DNA from: Oleomonas cavernae
Lineage (GTDB): Bacteria; Pseudomonadota; Alphaproteobacteria; Zavarziniales; Zavarziniaceae
Direction: 5' to 3'
NCBI RefSeq assembly: GCF_003590945.1
Contig: NZ_QYUK01000011.1
Location: 2,858,909-2,922,908 of the forward strand
DNA: 64,000 nt
Within the stretch, counting starts at the first letter, position 1, and every line of letters starts with the position of its first letter. Below, in pieces: positions 43,472 to 54,482 of this stretch. A model generated the notes under the pieces. That model did no database searches. It was not told the DNA's origin and worked only from the letters and a program-made list of their open reading frames with translations. Position numbers and translations under genes: made by a program.

Positions 43472-44326
43472 CTATCGGGCTGCGGCCGGTTTGCGCACGG
43501 CTGATGCCGTCGGCACGTCGAGCTGGAAATCCTTCCGGATGCCGGCATCGAGGAGACCGGCGGGAGCGAATTTGTGCAGCAGGCGCAGCCGGCCGGCGGT
43601 GACGCCGGCGGTGTATCGAAGCTTGGGCCGGGCTGCCTTCGCAGCCCGCAGAACCACCTCGGCCACCACGCCGGGATCGTCTGCCTTTGGCATCAGAACC
43701 TGCACCAGCTTGTTCAACGCAGCGCGGATCTCGCGGTATTCGTCGAGCTTGGCATCGGGCTCCACGAAGTTCGCGTCGAACGCCGTCTTCGTGTAGGCAG
43801 GCTCGATGACGCAGACGCGGATGCCCCTGGTGCGCAGTTCGTGGTCGAGGGATTCCGAGTAACCTTCGACGGCGTGTTTGGTCGCGGAATAGAGCGCCCC
43901 GAAGGGCATAGGCAGAAAGCCCAGCACCGAGCCGATATTGATGATGCGGCCGCTTCCCTGTTTGCGCATGTGGGGTACGACGGCGCGGGTCATCCTGACG
44001 ATGCCGAAGAGGTTGGTTTCGAAGATCGCGTGCGCCTGCTCGACCGAACTCTCTTCCGCGCCGGCGGGGGCGATCCCGAAGCCGGCGTTGTTCACCAGCA
44101 GGTCGATGCGGCCCTCACGGCGCAGCAATTCGCTCACAGCGGCCGCAACTGAAGCGTCACTCGTCACGTCGAGCGGCAGCATCTCGAAAGACCGCTCATT
44201 GAGCTGCGCGCCGCGCCGGCTCGTGCCGTACACCTTGTAGCCTGCCGTGGCGAGCCGCTCGGCCGTCGCCTTGCCGATGCCGGATGAGGCGCCTGTCACC
44301 AGTGCAATGGATTTCTTGGGGCTCAT
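43472..44326 (-). CDS. Short-chain dehydrogenase/reductase
   Basis: 284 residues. LVTGASSGIGKATAERLATA, LLVNNAGFGIAPAG, IINIGSVLGFLPMPFGALYS and YSATKHAVEGYSESL give the nucleotide site and catalytic Ser/Tyr/Lys of classical SDRs. The longer C-terminal tail (LRYTAGVTAGRLRLLHKFAP) is seen in retinol dehydrogenase-like members acting on hydrophobic alcohols. First gene of the operon behind the 18-bp operator at 44421. Confidence 0.93.
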   Translation of the reverse strand: MSPKKSIALVTGASSGIGKATAERLATAGYKVYGTSRRGAQLNERSFEMLPLDVTSDASVAAAVSELLRREGRIDLLVNNAGFGIAPAGAEESSVEQAHAIFETNLFGIVRMTRAVVPHMRKQGSGRIINIGSVLGFLPMPFGALYSATKHAVEGYSESLDHELRTRGIRVCVIEPAYTKTAFDANFVEPDAKLDEYREIRAALNKLVQVLMPKADDPGVVAEVVLRAAKAARPKLRYTAGVTAGRLRLLHKFAPAGLLDAGIRKDFQLDVPTASAVRKPAAAR

Positions 44327-44420
44327 GGCAATGCCTCCCTGTCAGTGGGATTCGAGTGTGACGGGCAAGGCGGCACACCCACCGCCGGATCGCTTGGCGT
44401 AGTGCTGTTGAGCGACAGAT

Positions 44421-44438
44421 ATATGATAATCATCATAT
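44421..44438. promoter_or_regulatory. 18-bp TetR-type operator, copy 1
   Basis: ATATGATAATCATCATAT: inverted ATATGAT/ATCATAT around four bases. It lies 95 bases before the SDR start at 44326. The reverse complement of this exact sequence is found at 45059-45076, at the promoter of the TetR gene 44479-45060. Confidence 0.75.
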
Positions 44439-44478
44439 TTTTGCTCACACCAAAAGGTCCTCTCAGGCGCAAAGGCGC

Positions 44479-45060
44479 TCACGGGCCAGCAGGGGCGAAG
44501 TGTTTTAGTGCCGACTCCAGCAGGGAGTCTGACAGTTTGGGGTCGTCCACGGCGCGGGCCAGCATCAGCGTGCCCACCATTGTGGAGACCATGACCAATG
44601 CCTGCTCGTGGGCGCCCGCCTGGCCCCAATCGGGCAAATGCCGGGCGACCGAGTCGATCATCTCCTTGATGCGGCGGGTGGCGGCACGTCGCACCTCGGG
44701 TGCCTGGCGCGGCATCTCTGATCCCAGAGCGGCGACGGGGCAACCTCTTTCCAGGTTCCTGACGTGCTCCTTCGACAGATAGGCGCACATCATGGCTTGC
44801 AGGGCCTGCCCTGGCGGCGCGGCGGCGGCGATACGGGCGGAGGTGGCGATGGACTCGGCGCCGGCCCGGTCAGCCGCCTCGGCCAGCATGGCCTCGCGCG
44901 ACGCGAAGTGGGCATAGAAGCCGCCATGCGTAAGGCCGGCCTGCTTCATGATGTCGGCGACGCTCGTACCGTCGTAGCCGCTGTGCCGGATGGCGCGCGC
45001 GGCCGCATCGACGATGCGCTGATGCGTGGCTTCCTTGGATCTGGGGCTGGCGTTTCTCAT
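44479..45060 (-). CDS. TetR-family regulator, regulator 2
   Basis: 193 residues. HTH: THQRIVDAAARAIRHSGYDG, VADIMKQAGLTHGGFYAHFA. The C-terminal domain has RGCPVAALGSEMPRQAPEVR, the subgroup that often senses electrophiles or aromatic compounds. The ATG (45060) is inside the second copy of the 18-bp operator. TTGTAC and TATGAT spaced 16 bases would start transcription at or beside the ATG, suggesting a leaderless message. It probably represses itself and the 44326-41294 operon. Confidence 0.93.
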   Translation of the reverse strand: MRNASPRSKEATHQRIVDAAARAIRHSGYDGTSVADIMKQAGLTHGGFYAHFASREAMLAEAADRAGAESIATSARIAAAAPPGQALQAMMCAYLSKEHVRNLERGCPVAALGSEMPRQAPEVRRAATRRIKEMIDSVARHLPDWGQAGAHEQALVMVSTMVGTLMLARAVDDPKLSDSLLESALKHFAPAGP

Positions 45061-45076
45061 ATGATGATTATCATAT
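45059..45076. promoter_or_regulatory. 18-bp TetR-type operator, copy 2, overlapping start and -10
   Basis: ATATGATGATTATCATAT, the exact reverse complement of the element at 44421. On the minus strand the -10 TATGAT and the ATG of regulator 2 both lie inside it, so bound repressor would cover the promoter and start codon together. Confidence 0.75.
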
Positions 45077-45729
45077 TGAAAATTTCAGAATGTACAAGTC
45101 CCTCTTGCCGATACCGGCAAGTTTCCTCTGAATAGAGGCCCGCCGATATCGTTTGCATTAGCACCGCACCTACCCTCAGGAGGGGCTCGGTCGGCTTCCC
45201 CGGATCAGCTTCCGCTGCAAGCCGGGGCCTTTCTGCCCGACAGAAGGGCACGCGCCTGAGATGGGCACGGCGCGGTCATCATGGTTCTTGCCCGTCAAAC
45301 GGAGGTTTGGTGGACAGGACTGGATTGAGCGGAGGCCTCTCGCGAACCTGTCGCTGGTCGCCCGTGAAGTCGTTTGGAGTGTGCAATGGGCGGAAACCGC
45401 CCAATCTTGATCCCAGTTTCCATAACCCCCGTTATGCGCCGGACCCGGGCTCTGCCTTTTGTCCGAAGTGAGCGCTTCTGCATCGGCGTCGGTTCCGACT
45501 GGCTCACCCACGTCCTCGCCGTGCTTGGCCTCGGTAGGCTGCACGCCGGGATCAATCAATGGGGCGAGCAAGTGACTGGCCGCGTGACGGCGCCTTCTAG
45601 ATCGTCTGTCCGTCGGTTGTGGCCCGTGCGTTCTAGGCACGGCTTGCCGACGAAATCCGAAGCCTGCCGCCCGGCTTGGCGCTGGAACTGGCGATGATCG
45701 ACTCCCCCTGCGCGATCGGGCGCCGGTTT
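45077..45729. other. Region without supported gene
   Basis: About 650 bases between regulator 2 and the YjzC-like gene. Several overlapping open frames exist on both strands, but none has convincing protein-like composition, ribosome site or known motif. It may hold remnants of a decayed mobile gene. Confidence 0.4.
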
Positions 45730-45765
45730 ACTAGAAACGCTTCGCCGACTAGAAACGCTTCGCCG
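45730..45765. repeat. 18-bp perfect tandem repeat
   Basis: ACTAGAAACGCTTCGCCG is repeated twice without interruption (45730-45747 and 45748-45765), just before the terminator hairpin of the YjzC-like gene. No function is evident. Confidence 0.6.
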
Positions 45766-45766
45766 A

Positions 45767-45804
45767 AAAGTAGGAAGGCGCCGCAGTTACCTGCGGCGCC
45801 TTCC
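45767..45804 (-). terminator. Rho-independent terminator of the YjzC-like gene
   Basis: Stem GGAAGGCGCCGCAG/CTGCGGCGCCTTCC (14 bp, loop of four) at 45773-45804, followed on the minus strand by a T-rich tail (TACTTTTC). It starts three bases after the stop codon at 45807. Confidence 0.7.
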
Positions 45805-45806
45805 GG

Positions 45807-45995
45807 TCACTTACGGCCGGAGCCGTTTTTGGTCGGATCGACGAGCACATAACTCATGCCCGGCTTGGGAGTCGGCGGAAGGGGCTCACCGCGGGTAACG
45901 GTGCGCTCTTCGCCGGTGCGCCCACCACGGGAACCGACCTGCTCGTACTGTCCAGAACGGGGAGCAGTCGTCCCCGGCTTCAAAGGTCCGCTCAT
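45807..45995 (-). CDS. YjzC-family small protein
   Basis: 62 residues. PLKPGTTAPRSGQYEQVGSR, then GGRTGEERTVTRGEPLPPTP and a final TKNGSGRK, match the YjzC family of short, glycine/proline-rich proteins of unknown function. A strong ribosome site AGGAGG is seven bases before the ATG, with a perfect hairpin immediately upstream (46008-46028), and a terminator right after the stop, so it is a self-contained transcription unit. Confidence 0.85.
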   Translation of the reverse strand: MSGPLKPGTTAPRSGQYEQVGSRGGRTGEERTVTRGEPLPPTPKPGMSYVLVDPTKNGSGRK

Positions 45996-46007
45996 GGCGG
46001 GCCTCCT

Positions 46008-46028
46008 TTCAATCTGACGCAGATTGAA
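46008..46028 (-). promoter_or_regulatory. 5'-UTR hairpin before the YjzC-like gene
   Basis: TTCAATCTG/CAGATTGAA (nine bp, loop of three) sits directly upstream of the ribosome site on the minus strand. It could protect the message, control access of the ribosome, or be an inverted operator. Confidence 0.45.
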
Positions 46029-46029
46029 C

Positions 46030-46157
46030 TTGCTTTCCCGAGTCCGTGCGCCTTAATGGCGTCGTCAATATACGTTCGGGCCGGGTCGGCCACCTGCAAG
46101 GGTGCGTCATCACCTTGCCGGATCTCCTTTGGGCGAGGCGATGCCTCGCCCTTTTTT
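46030..46157 (+). ncRNA. Candidate structured RNA ending at an orphan terminator
   Basis: No plus-strand gene precedes the strong terminator at 46131, but the 100 bases before it hold three short hairpins: GCGCC/GGCGT (about 46050), GGCC/CGGCC (about 46079-46093) and GCAAGG-GTG/CAC-CTTGC (46097-46118). This suggests an sRNA or 3' end of an RNA gene. I considered 6S RNA but cannot confirm it. Confidence 0.3.
46131..46157 (+). terminator. Rho-independent terminator
   Basis: GGGCGAGGC-GAT-GCCTCGCCC followed by TTTTTT (46152-46157). Perfect nine-bp stem. The T-tract is on the plus strand, so it stops plus-strand transcription, though it lies right after the stop of the minus-strand gene at 46156. 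Confidence 0.75.
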
Positions 46158-47379
46158 ATTGCGTTACTTCAAGCTGCTTGCGCACCTCTCCTGTTCCGAG
46201 TAGTGGCGCGAACGCGCGGAAGTTACGTGTTTGATGGCGCACCCGTCCGGCAACGATGGCGGGATGCACGCCGATCCGCTGCGAGAAAGCAATTATTCCC
46301 GAATAGCTGGCATGCGATGTCAGGCCCGCGGTTGCCCATAAGTCTCGCGAGATCAATGCTTCCTCGGCCCACTCGTCGGCCTCGTTCTCGCGAGGGTCTT
46401 CGTGGCGTGATGGCGCTTCGCGAAGACTGAAATCATCGACGAATGCCTCGGCCGCGCCGTTGAAGTGACGCCCGACGTGGGCGAGCTCGTGTAGGAGTGA
46501 GAACCAGAAGTTATCGATGCGATCGTAGCGCAAAGTCAGCGCAACGATCGGCGCGCCGCCCTCGACAGCACGCAAGGCGGCGCCGTCCAGATAAGTCTTC
46601 GGCAGGTGAGAAACGCAGACAAGGTGAACGCCAAGGCCGGACAGCGCGTCTCTTGCACGCTTTGGCCCGTCCTCATGCGCACTCAGCTTCGAAAGCTCGG
46701 TGAGCACGTCAAGCGTGATCGAATCGGCTTTGTAGCTTCCCACCAACTTCTGATCTCGGGAAGCCGCGAGCGCCTTCAGACACCACGCCAGCAGGGCATA
46801 GGTATCGGTCTTGGCATTCTGGCGCATCGCGTCGTTGCGTCGGCACAGAGGCATCGGCACAGCCTTCATGCCACCTGCGCTCGCGATCAATTCGCCGATC
46901 AAATCTCTGGCCTTGGCATTTGCCGAGGCGACCGAGCGAATCCAGCCGCGTTTCGCCATTTCGTTGATCGGGAACCGGCCCCAATCGAGCGAAGATGTCT
47001 CTGCGATGTTCCCTGCCGAAGAGGCGTCAGCAACCAGAACCTCGGCGGGAATGCCGAGATGCGTGTGAAGCGCACGGATCATCGCCAACGTCAGCGGCTG
47101 CTTGCCGGAAAGAACCTCGGACACCTTGCCACGACTGCCTATATACGGCTCAAGATCGCGCGGTTCGAGCCCCGCCTGTTCCATCCGAAAGCGGATCGCT
47201 TCGACCGGCGTCGGCAACTCAATCGGGAAATGCTTTGCCTCGTAGGCTTCCACGAGGTCAGCCAAAACGGAAAGCTCATCGGCCTCAGGAGTTCCGGCCA
47301 CGGCATCCATGAGCACATCGATCCGCGCCAGGGCAGCCTTATGGTCGGCTTCCGTTCGGATCGGGGTGATGCGCGCCAT
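46156..47379 (-). CDS. HigA-type antitoxin fused to ImmA/IrrE zinc peptidase domain
   Basis: 407 residues. N-terminal HTH region (IRFRMEQAGLEPRDLEPYIG, SRGKVSEVLSGKQPLTLAMI) typical of long HigA antitoxins, then an ImmA/IrrE metallopeptidase domain with HExxH in FWFSLLHELAHVGRHFNGAA and a downstream Glu (ENEADEWAEEALI). Such proteins act as antitoxin or cleave repressors. Start MARITPIRTEADHKAALARI is chosen over a longer open frame because it begins the HigA homology and is three bases from the toxin stop. Partner of the HigB gene just upstream. Confidence 0.9.
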   Translation of the reverse strand: MARITPIRTEADHKAALARIDVLMDAVAGTPEADELSVLADLVEAYEAKHFPIELPTPVEAIRFRMEQAGLEPRDLEPYIGSRGKVSEVLSGKQPLTLAMIRALHTHLGIPAEVLVADASSAGNIAETSSLDWGRFPINEMAKRGWIRSVASANAKARDLIGELIASAGGMKAVPMPLCRRNDAMRQNAKTDTYALLAWCLKALAASRDQKLVGSYKADSITLDVLTELSKLSAHEDGPKRARDALSGLGVHLVCVSHLPKTYLDGAALRAVEGGAPIVALTLRYDRIDNFWFSLLHELAHVGRHFNGAAEAFVDDFSLREAPSRHEDPRENEADEWAEEALISRDLWATAGLTSHASYSGIIAFSQRIGVHPAIVAGRVRHQTRNFRAFAPLLGTGEVRKQLEVTQ

Positions 47380-47381
47380 GT

Positions 47382-47678
47382 CTAAACCTCCGCCACGTTG
47401 ATTTTGTCGTATTCGGCGTGTGTGCCGAACCATCGGACCGCGACAACCCCGGCTGCAAAATTGACCTTCACGATCAACCGAAACCGGTTGCCGCCGATGT
47501 CGAAAACATATCGCTCCCCGACCTTGTCGGTCTTCGGATAGCGAGTCCGAATATCCTGGTAGGACGTCCAGACCGTCGTTTTCGACGCAACTTCGGCCTT
47601 CCACGCCGACAGGCGCTTGGCCACGTCGGCGTGGCGCTTCTGCGCCTCCTCGATAATCTCCACGCCGACCAGCTTCAT
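47382..47678 (-). CDS. higB: HigB-family mRNA interferase toxin
   Basis: 98 residues from ATG 47678. VEIIEEAQKRHADVAKRLSA, WTSYQDIRTRYPKTDKVG, YVFDIGGNRFRLIVKVNFAA and VRWFGTHAEYDKINV are the HigB_toxin family core, a ribosome-dependent mRNA nuclease. It stops two bases before the antitoxin start, the usual toxin-first HigBA order. An ATG 15 bases upstream is also possible. Confidence 0.9.
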   Translation of the reverse strand: MKLVGVEIIEEAQKRHADVAKRLSAWKAEVASKTTVWTSYQDIRTRYPKTDKVGERYVFDIGGNRFRLIVKVNFAAGVVAVRWFGTHAEYDKINVAEV

Positions 47679-47801
47679 ATAAAGCGTTCCCATTTCAGGA
47701 TCAAGCGATACGTTCCGGAAATAGGATCGAATCGGCTCGCGCTGTCAAGTTGTGCGCGGATCGGTCTGTCCACATGCTAAAATGAGCCTCGCGACTCGCC
47801 C

Positions 47802-47836
47802 TTGACATGTTCTGCGTTATAGCAAATATAGCAGAC
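47802..47836 (+). promoter_or_regulatory. hsd operon promoter/operator region
   Basis: TTGACA at 47802-47807 is a consensus -35. Directly before the ATG are two TATAGCA copies nine bases apart (47818 and 47827), one of which is the likely -10. The repeats could be bound by the HTH of HsdM itself. Confidence 0.4.
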
Positions 47837-49671
<1,835 letters not shown>

Positions 49672-49675
<4 letters not shown>

Positions 49676-50964
49676 TCCCCGCAGAATGGACGATCGAGCC
49701 ACTAGAAAGATTGGTTGAATACGATTCGGGGCGTACGCCGGCCCGTGCCAACCCGGTCTACTGGGAAGGCGATGACACTAGGGTGCCGTGGGTCGCGATT
49801 TCCGACATGGAAAACTATGACACGATCTCAAAGACGCGCGAGGCGATTACACGTCGCGCGTTCGAAGAAGTTTTCCGTCGAAGGATCGTTCCTGCTGGCA
49901 CGTTGCTGATGAGTTTCAAGCTCACTATTGGGCGGGTTGCGACGTTAGGAATTGACGCGTGCCACAACGAGGCAATTATCTCGATCCGCCCAAAGGCACG
50001 GGTAGATCAGAGGTATCTTGGGTATTTTCTATCGCAGGTGGACTACGACGATCTTCAGGACCGGCAGATCAAGGGAAACACTCTCAATCAGGACAAGATT
50101 GATCGCATACCGGTGATCCTGCCTCCCAAACAAGAGCAAAGTGACATTGCAGATGTGCTGGACTTCGTCCGTCAAGCCATAACTCTGGAAACTAAGGCTA
50201 CTGAAGTCGCGAGTTCTTTAAAGCGCGCTGCCATGCGCGACCTCTTTGCGACGGGCTTGCGCGGCAAGGCGCTAAAGGAAACCGAACTCGGCCTAATCCC
50301 AGACAATTGGGATGTCGTGGAATTTGGTTCAGTGCGTGAATGGCTTCAATACGGCACGTCAACCCCATGCACCTATAAGCCCACAGCCTTCCCGGTGCTG
50401 CGCATTCCCAATATCCAAACTGGGCGCGTGAACGCCGAAGACATAAAGTACGGAAACCTGAGGACCGGCGAAGCGAACCGCTATCGGCTGGCGGATGGCG
50501 ACCTGATCTTCATTCGCACTAACGGGGTTATCGAACGGCTTGGCACGTGCGCGGTTTACGCCGGGCAGCCAGCTGATGCTTTGTTTGCTTCCTATCTGAT
50601 CCGCGCTCGATTGAATCTTGAACAAATTAACCCACATTTTTTGGCTCAATTCTTTGCTTCAGAGCGGGGCACCCAGATCATTGCGGGACGTGCCACGCCT
50701 GCGGCAGATGGAAAATACAATCTGAACACAGGAACTATCGACGGCCTCCCCATCCCACTCCCTCCGACGCTGGATGAACAGCGCGAGATCGTCGAAATTC
50801 TCGATGCCATCGATCGGAAAGTTAGCCTGCATCAGCGGAAGCGCGCCGTACTCGAAAACCTTTTCAAGGTACTGCTGCACAAGCTGATGACCGGCGAAAT
50901 CCGCGTGGCCGATCTCGATTTGTCGGCGCTCGGCAAGGCTCCGCTCCAAGGAGTAGCCGCATGA
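49672..50964 (+). CDS. hsdS: Type I restriction-modification specificity subunit HsdS
   Basis: 430 residues in two target-recognition halves, each followed by a conserved helix: first half [20 protein letters not shown] to [20 protein letters not shown]; second half [20 protein letters not shown] to [20 protein letters not shown]. The two TRDs decide the bipartite recognition sequence, which cannot be read from sequence. The TRD region is lower in GC than hsdM/hsdR, as common for horizontally exchanged S subunits. Overlaps hsdM and hsdR starts by four bases. Confidence 0.94.
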
Positions 50965-53891
50965 GCGACCTCAAGATCAGCGAAGCCGGCACCGTTCAGT
51001 TTCCGATGGTGAAGCACGCCGCCGAAATCGGCTGGACGCCACTCACCCCCGAAGTCGCCAAGCAGAAGCGCGGCGGCGAAGCGGGCATGCTGCTGCGCGA
51101 CGAGCTCGAAGCGAAGCTGTCGGAATTCAATACGTGGCTTTCGGCCGACGCTCTGCGCTCGATCATCGAGACGCTCGACGCGATCCCGGCAACGGTCGAT
51201 GGCAACCGCGAAATGCTGATGTGGCTGCGCGGCGAACGCGGCTGGTACGACGAAGCCGAAAAGCGTCATCGCCGCGTTCAGCTGATCGATTTCGAACATC
51301 CCGACGCGAATGCCTTTCACGTCTCGTGGGAATGGACGCTGAAGCCGCCCGCCCGCAAGGGTAACAGGGCGGACGTGATGTTCCTTGTCAACGGCGTGCC
51401 GGTCTGCATCGTCGAACACAAGAACCCGAAAGACGGAGACGCCATCGAGCGCGGCATCAAGCAGTTGCGCCGCTACGAGATCGAGACGCCGGAGCTGATC
51501 GGCGCCCCGCAGATCTTCAACGTCACGCACCTGCTCGACTATTGGTATGGCGTCACCTGGAACGCCACCCGCCGCGACATGGCGCGCTGGAAGCAGACGC
51601 CGGACGAAGCCTATCGCTTCGCGGTGCAGGCGTTCTTCGAACGCACGGATTTCCTCCGTACGCTCCAGCACTGGATTCTGTTCTACGTTCAGGACAGCGA
51701 GACGCGGAAATCGATCCTGCGCCAGCACCAGCGCCGCGCCATCGATGCGATCGTCGCCCGCTGCGCTGATCCCACCAAGACCCGCGGCCTTGTGTGGCAC
51801 ACGCAAGGGTCGGGCAAGACATTCACGCTGCTCACGGCCGCGAAGCTAATCCTCGAACAGAAGGAGCGCTTCCAGAACGGGACGGTGATCCTCGTCGTTG
51901 ATCGCACTGAGCTTGAAGGGCAGTTGAAGGGCTGGGTCGAGCGCGTACTCGGCGAAATGCAGAACCAGGATATCGCCATCAAGCGGGCGAACACCAAGGC
52001 CGAGCTTCAGCAGCTTCTCGACGCGGACTTTCGCGGCCTGATCATCGCGATGATCCACAAGTTCGAGGCGATCCGAAAGGATTCGTCTGTCCGCGACAAC
52101 ATCTATGTGTTCATCGACGAAGCTCACCGGTCAGTCGCAAAGGATCTCGGCACCTACCTCATGGCGTCGGTGCCGAACGCCACGATCATCGGCTTTACCG
52201 GCACGCCGATCGCCAACACCGAACAGGGCACAGGCACGTTCAAGATTTTCGGCGCCGAGGACGAAACCGGCTATCTCGACAAGTATTCGATCAAGGAATC
52301 GATCGCCGACGAAACCACACTGCCGATCAAGCACGTCCTGGCGCCAAGCGAGATGACGGTGCCCGTTGACCGTCTGGACAAGGAATTCTTCGAACTCGCC
52401 GCCGCCGAAGGCGTAACGGATATCGAAGAGCTCAACAAGGTTCTGGACCGGGCGGTAGGCCTGCGCACCTTCCTCAAGGCAGACGATCGCGTCGCCAAGG
52501 TGGCCGCGTTCGTCGCCGAGCACTTCAAGGAAAACGTGTTGCCGCTCGGCTACAAGGTGTTTGTGGTCGCCGTCGATCGTGAGGCCTGCGCCAAATACAA
52601 GCAGGCTCTCGACAAGCTGATGCCGCCGGAGTGGACGGAGGCTGTCTATACGGAGAACCCCGCTGACGTGGTGGATCGCCCGCTGGTAGCCCAGCTCCAG
52701 CTGAGTGACGAGCGCGAGGAAGATGTCCGCCTGCTGTTCAAGAAGGCCGACAAAGACCCGAAAATTCTGATCGTTACCGACAAGCTGCTGACCGGTTACG
52801 ACGCGCCGCCGCTGTATTGCCTCTACCTCGATAAGCCGATGCGGGATCACGTCCTGCTTCAGGCGGTTGCGCGCGTCAACCGGCCGTATGTTGACAAGGA
52901 AGGCATCCAGAAGAAGGTCGGCCTCGTAATCGACTTCGTCGGCGTACTTCGCGAGCTGAAGAAGGCGCTGCAATTCGACTCGTCGGATGTGGATGGGGTG
53001 ATCGAGGATCTCGATCTCCTGATGAAGGACTTTCTAGAAAAGATCGCGAAGGCTTCAGTTGACTATCTCGATGCCGGCGAAGGTGGCGATGCTGACGAAC
53101 GTCTTGAACGCCTCGTCTATGGCCGATTTCTCGAGCCGGAACCTCGCAAGGCGTTCTTCGAGGCCTACAAAGATATCGAAAACCTCTGGGAAATCCTGTC
53201 GCCCTCAAAGGAGCTTGTCGATCACATCGGCACGTTCAAGCGCCTGGCGCAGCTCTATGCTGCGGTTCGCAATGCCTATGCCGACAAGATCGGTTTTGTG
53301 GCAGACCTCGCCTACAAAACACGGCGACTTGTCGAACAGAACGCGACCCAGAATGGCCTCGGGCGCTTGACGAAGAGTGTAACCTTCGATGTGAAAACGC
53401 TTGAAGCCCTGCGTTCGGACAAAGGCTCCGACGAAGGCAAGGTGTTCAATCTGGTGCGAGGCCTCCAGAAGGAAATCGACGACAATGCCGATGCCGCGCC
53501 GGTGCTTCAGCCGCTGAAGGATCGCGCCGAGCGCATCCTTAAAGACCTCGAAAACCGCAACACGACCGGGCTTGCCGCCATGGACCTTCTCGCGGCTCTT
53601 GCCGTCGAGAAGGATGCTGCATCGCGGGCGGCCAAGGACACGGGCCTGACGCCGAAGGCATTCGCTGCTTTCTGGGCGCTTCGGGATAATGCGGTACTGA
53701 AAAGCAGCGGGATCGATGCGCTCGAACTGGCGAAGGAGATTGAAAAGCTTCTTGCGCGGTTCCCGAACGCCCGGGTGAACCCCGACGAACAGCGACAGCT
53801 CCGCGCTTTGCTCTATCGACCATTGATCAACCTTGCGAAAGATGCCCGTGCCGGCGTGGTCGACCTGATAATGGCGAACGTGCTGGGCTAA
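50961..53891 (+). CDS. hsdR: Type I restriction endonuclease subunit HsdR
   Basis: 976 residues. N-terminal PD-(D/E)XK nuclease: Asp138 in [11 protein letters not shown], Glu152/Lys154 in [12 protein letters not shown]. Motor: Walker A TQGSGKT (281-287), Walker B FIDEAHRS (DEAH 386-389), and motif [13 protein letters not shown]. The C-terminal third is the helical subunit-binding domain. It translocates and cuts unmethylated DNA with HsdM/HsdS. Intact by all visible motifs. Confidence 0.96.
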   Translation: MSDLKISEAGTVQFPMVKHAAEIGWTPLTPEVAKQKRGGEAGMLLRDELEAKLSEFNTWLSADALRSIIETLDAIPATVDGNREMLMWLRGERGWYDEAEKRHRRVQLIDFEHPDANAFHVSWEWTLKPPARKGNRADVMFLVNGVPVCIVEHKNPKDGDAIERGIKQLRRYEIETPELIGAPQIFNVTHLLDYWYGVTWNATRRDMARWKQTPDEAYRFAVQAFFERTDFLRTLQHWILFYVQDSETRKSILRQHQRRAIDAIVARCADPTKTRGLVWHTQGSGKTFTLLTAAKLILEQKERFQNGTVILVVDRTELEGQLKGWVERVLGEMQNQDIAIKRANTKAELQQLLDADFRGLIIAMIHKFEAIRKDSSVRDNIYVFIDEAHRSVAKDLGTYLMASVPNATIIGFTGTPIANTEQGTGTFKIFGAEDETGYLDKYSIKESIADETTLPIKHVLAPSEMTVPVDRLDKEFFELAAAEGVTDIEELNKVLDRAVGLRTFLKADDRVAKVAAFVAEHFKENVLPLGYKVFVVAVDREACAKYKQALDKLMPPEWTEAVYTENPADVVDRPLVAQLQLSDEREEDVRLLFKKADKDPKILIVTDKLLTGYDAPPLYCLYLDKPMRDHVLLQAVARVNRPYVDKEGIQKKVGLVIDFVGVLRELKKALQFDSSDVDGVIEDLDLLMKDFLEKIAKASVDYLDAGEGGDADERLERLVYGRFLEPEPRKAFFEAYKDIENLWEILSPSKELVDHIGTFKRLAQLYAAVRNAYADKIGFVADLAYKTRRLVEQNATQNGLGRLTKSVTFDVKTLEALRSDKGSDEGKVFNLVRGLQKEIDDNADAAPVLQPLKDRAERILKDLENRNTTGLAAMDLLAALAVEKDAASRAAKDTGLTPKAFAAFWALRDNAVLKSSGIDALELAKEIEKLLARFPNARVNPDEQRQLRALLYRPLINLAKDARAGVVDLIMANVLG

Positions 53892-53900
53892 TCACTGGCC

Positions 53901-54218
53901 ATGCCAAAGTATCTTTCAGAACAAGACGCGCTCAAACAGCGTGTCGCTCGATGGGCGCTCAAGCTTAGGGTCAATCCGCGCGTCATCCGCATCCAACGCA
54001 TGACGCGGAAATGGGGTTCGTGTTCCCGCGCGGGCACGATCACACTGGCCGTCGATCTTCTCGACCAATCGGACGCTTTCCAAGACTTCGTTGTAGCCCA
54101 TGAATTGCTTCACCTTCGCGTGCCGAGCCACGGTCGCCTATTCAAAGCGCTGATGACAGCGCATGTGCCGGGTTGGCGATCTCTTGAGGTCTCTCGCACG
54201 AACAGGCCACGTCGATAG
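53901..54218 (+). CDS. YgjP-like (DUF45/M48-type) metallopeptidase domain protein
   Basis: 105 residues. The zinc site HELLH in [20 protein letters not shown], preceded by [20 protein letters not shown], is the YgjP-like/DUF45 signature. Full-length YgjP proteins are about 230 residues; this short form carries only the peptidase core. It starts nine bases after hsdR and is therefore part of the type I operon, where such peptidases are recurrent companions, but its substrate is unknown. Confidence 0.88.
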   Translation: MPKYLSEQDALKQRVARWALKLRVNPRVIRIQRMTRKWGSCSRAGTITLAVDLLDQSDAFQDFVVAHELLHLRVPSHGRLFKALMTAHVPGWRSLEVSRTNRPRR

Positions 54219-54482
54219 GAGCGGATTGTGTCTCTGAACGGCCCCAAAGACGGACACGCAGAAAGCCGCGCTGGATAAAGGTTCAATGGCAGGTCACTCG
54301 AGCATAACGATGAATGGGCCGTCCGGCATTCCAGATACATAACGCAGGATACGGTCGCACTATCGAGCCCAAACCCGCAAATTACCGCGATATCCCTAGC
54401 ACGACCGAGTGAGTCGCTGGATTTAGGCCGCCTTACAACTACCTATATGATAAAGTTGCCCATTTGCATGGAGGTTTTGCCT

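Noticed and set aside
45176..45697. Frames of 154, 86 and 107 residues between regulator 2 and the YjzC-like gene
   Set aside because: No ribosome site, no recognisable motif and mutually overlapping on both strands.
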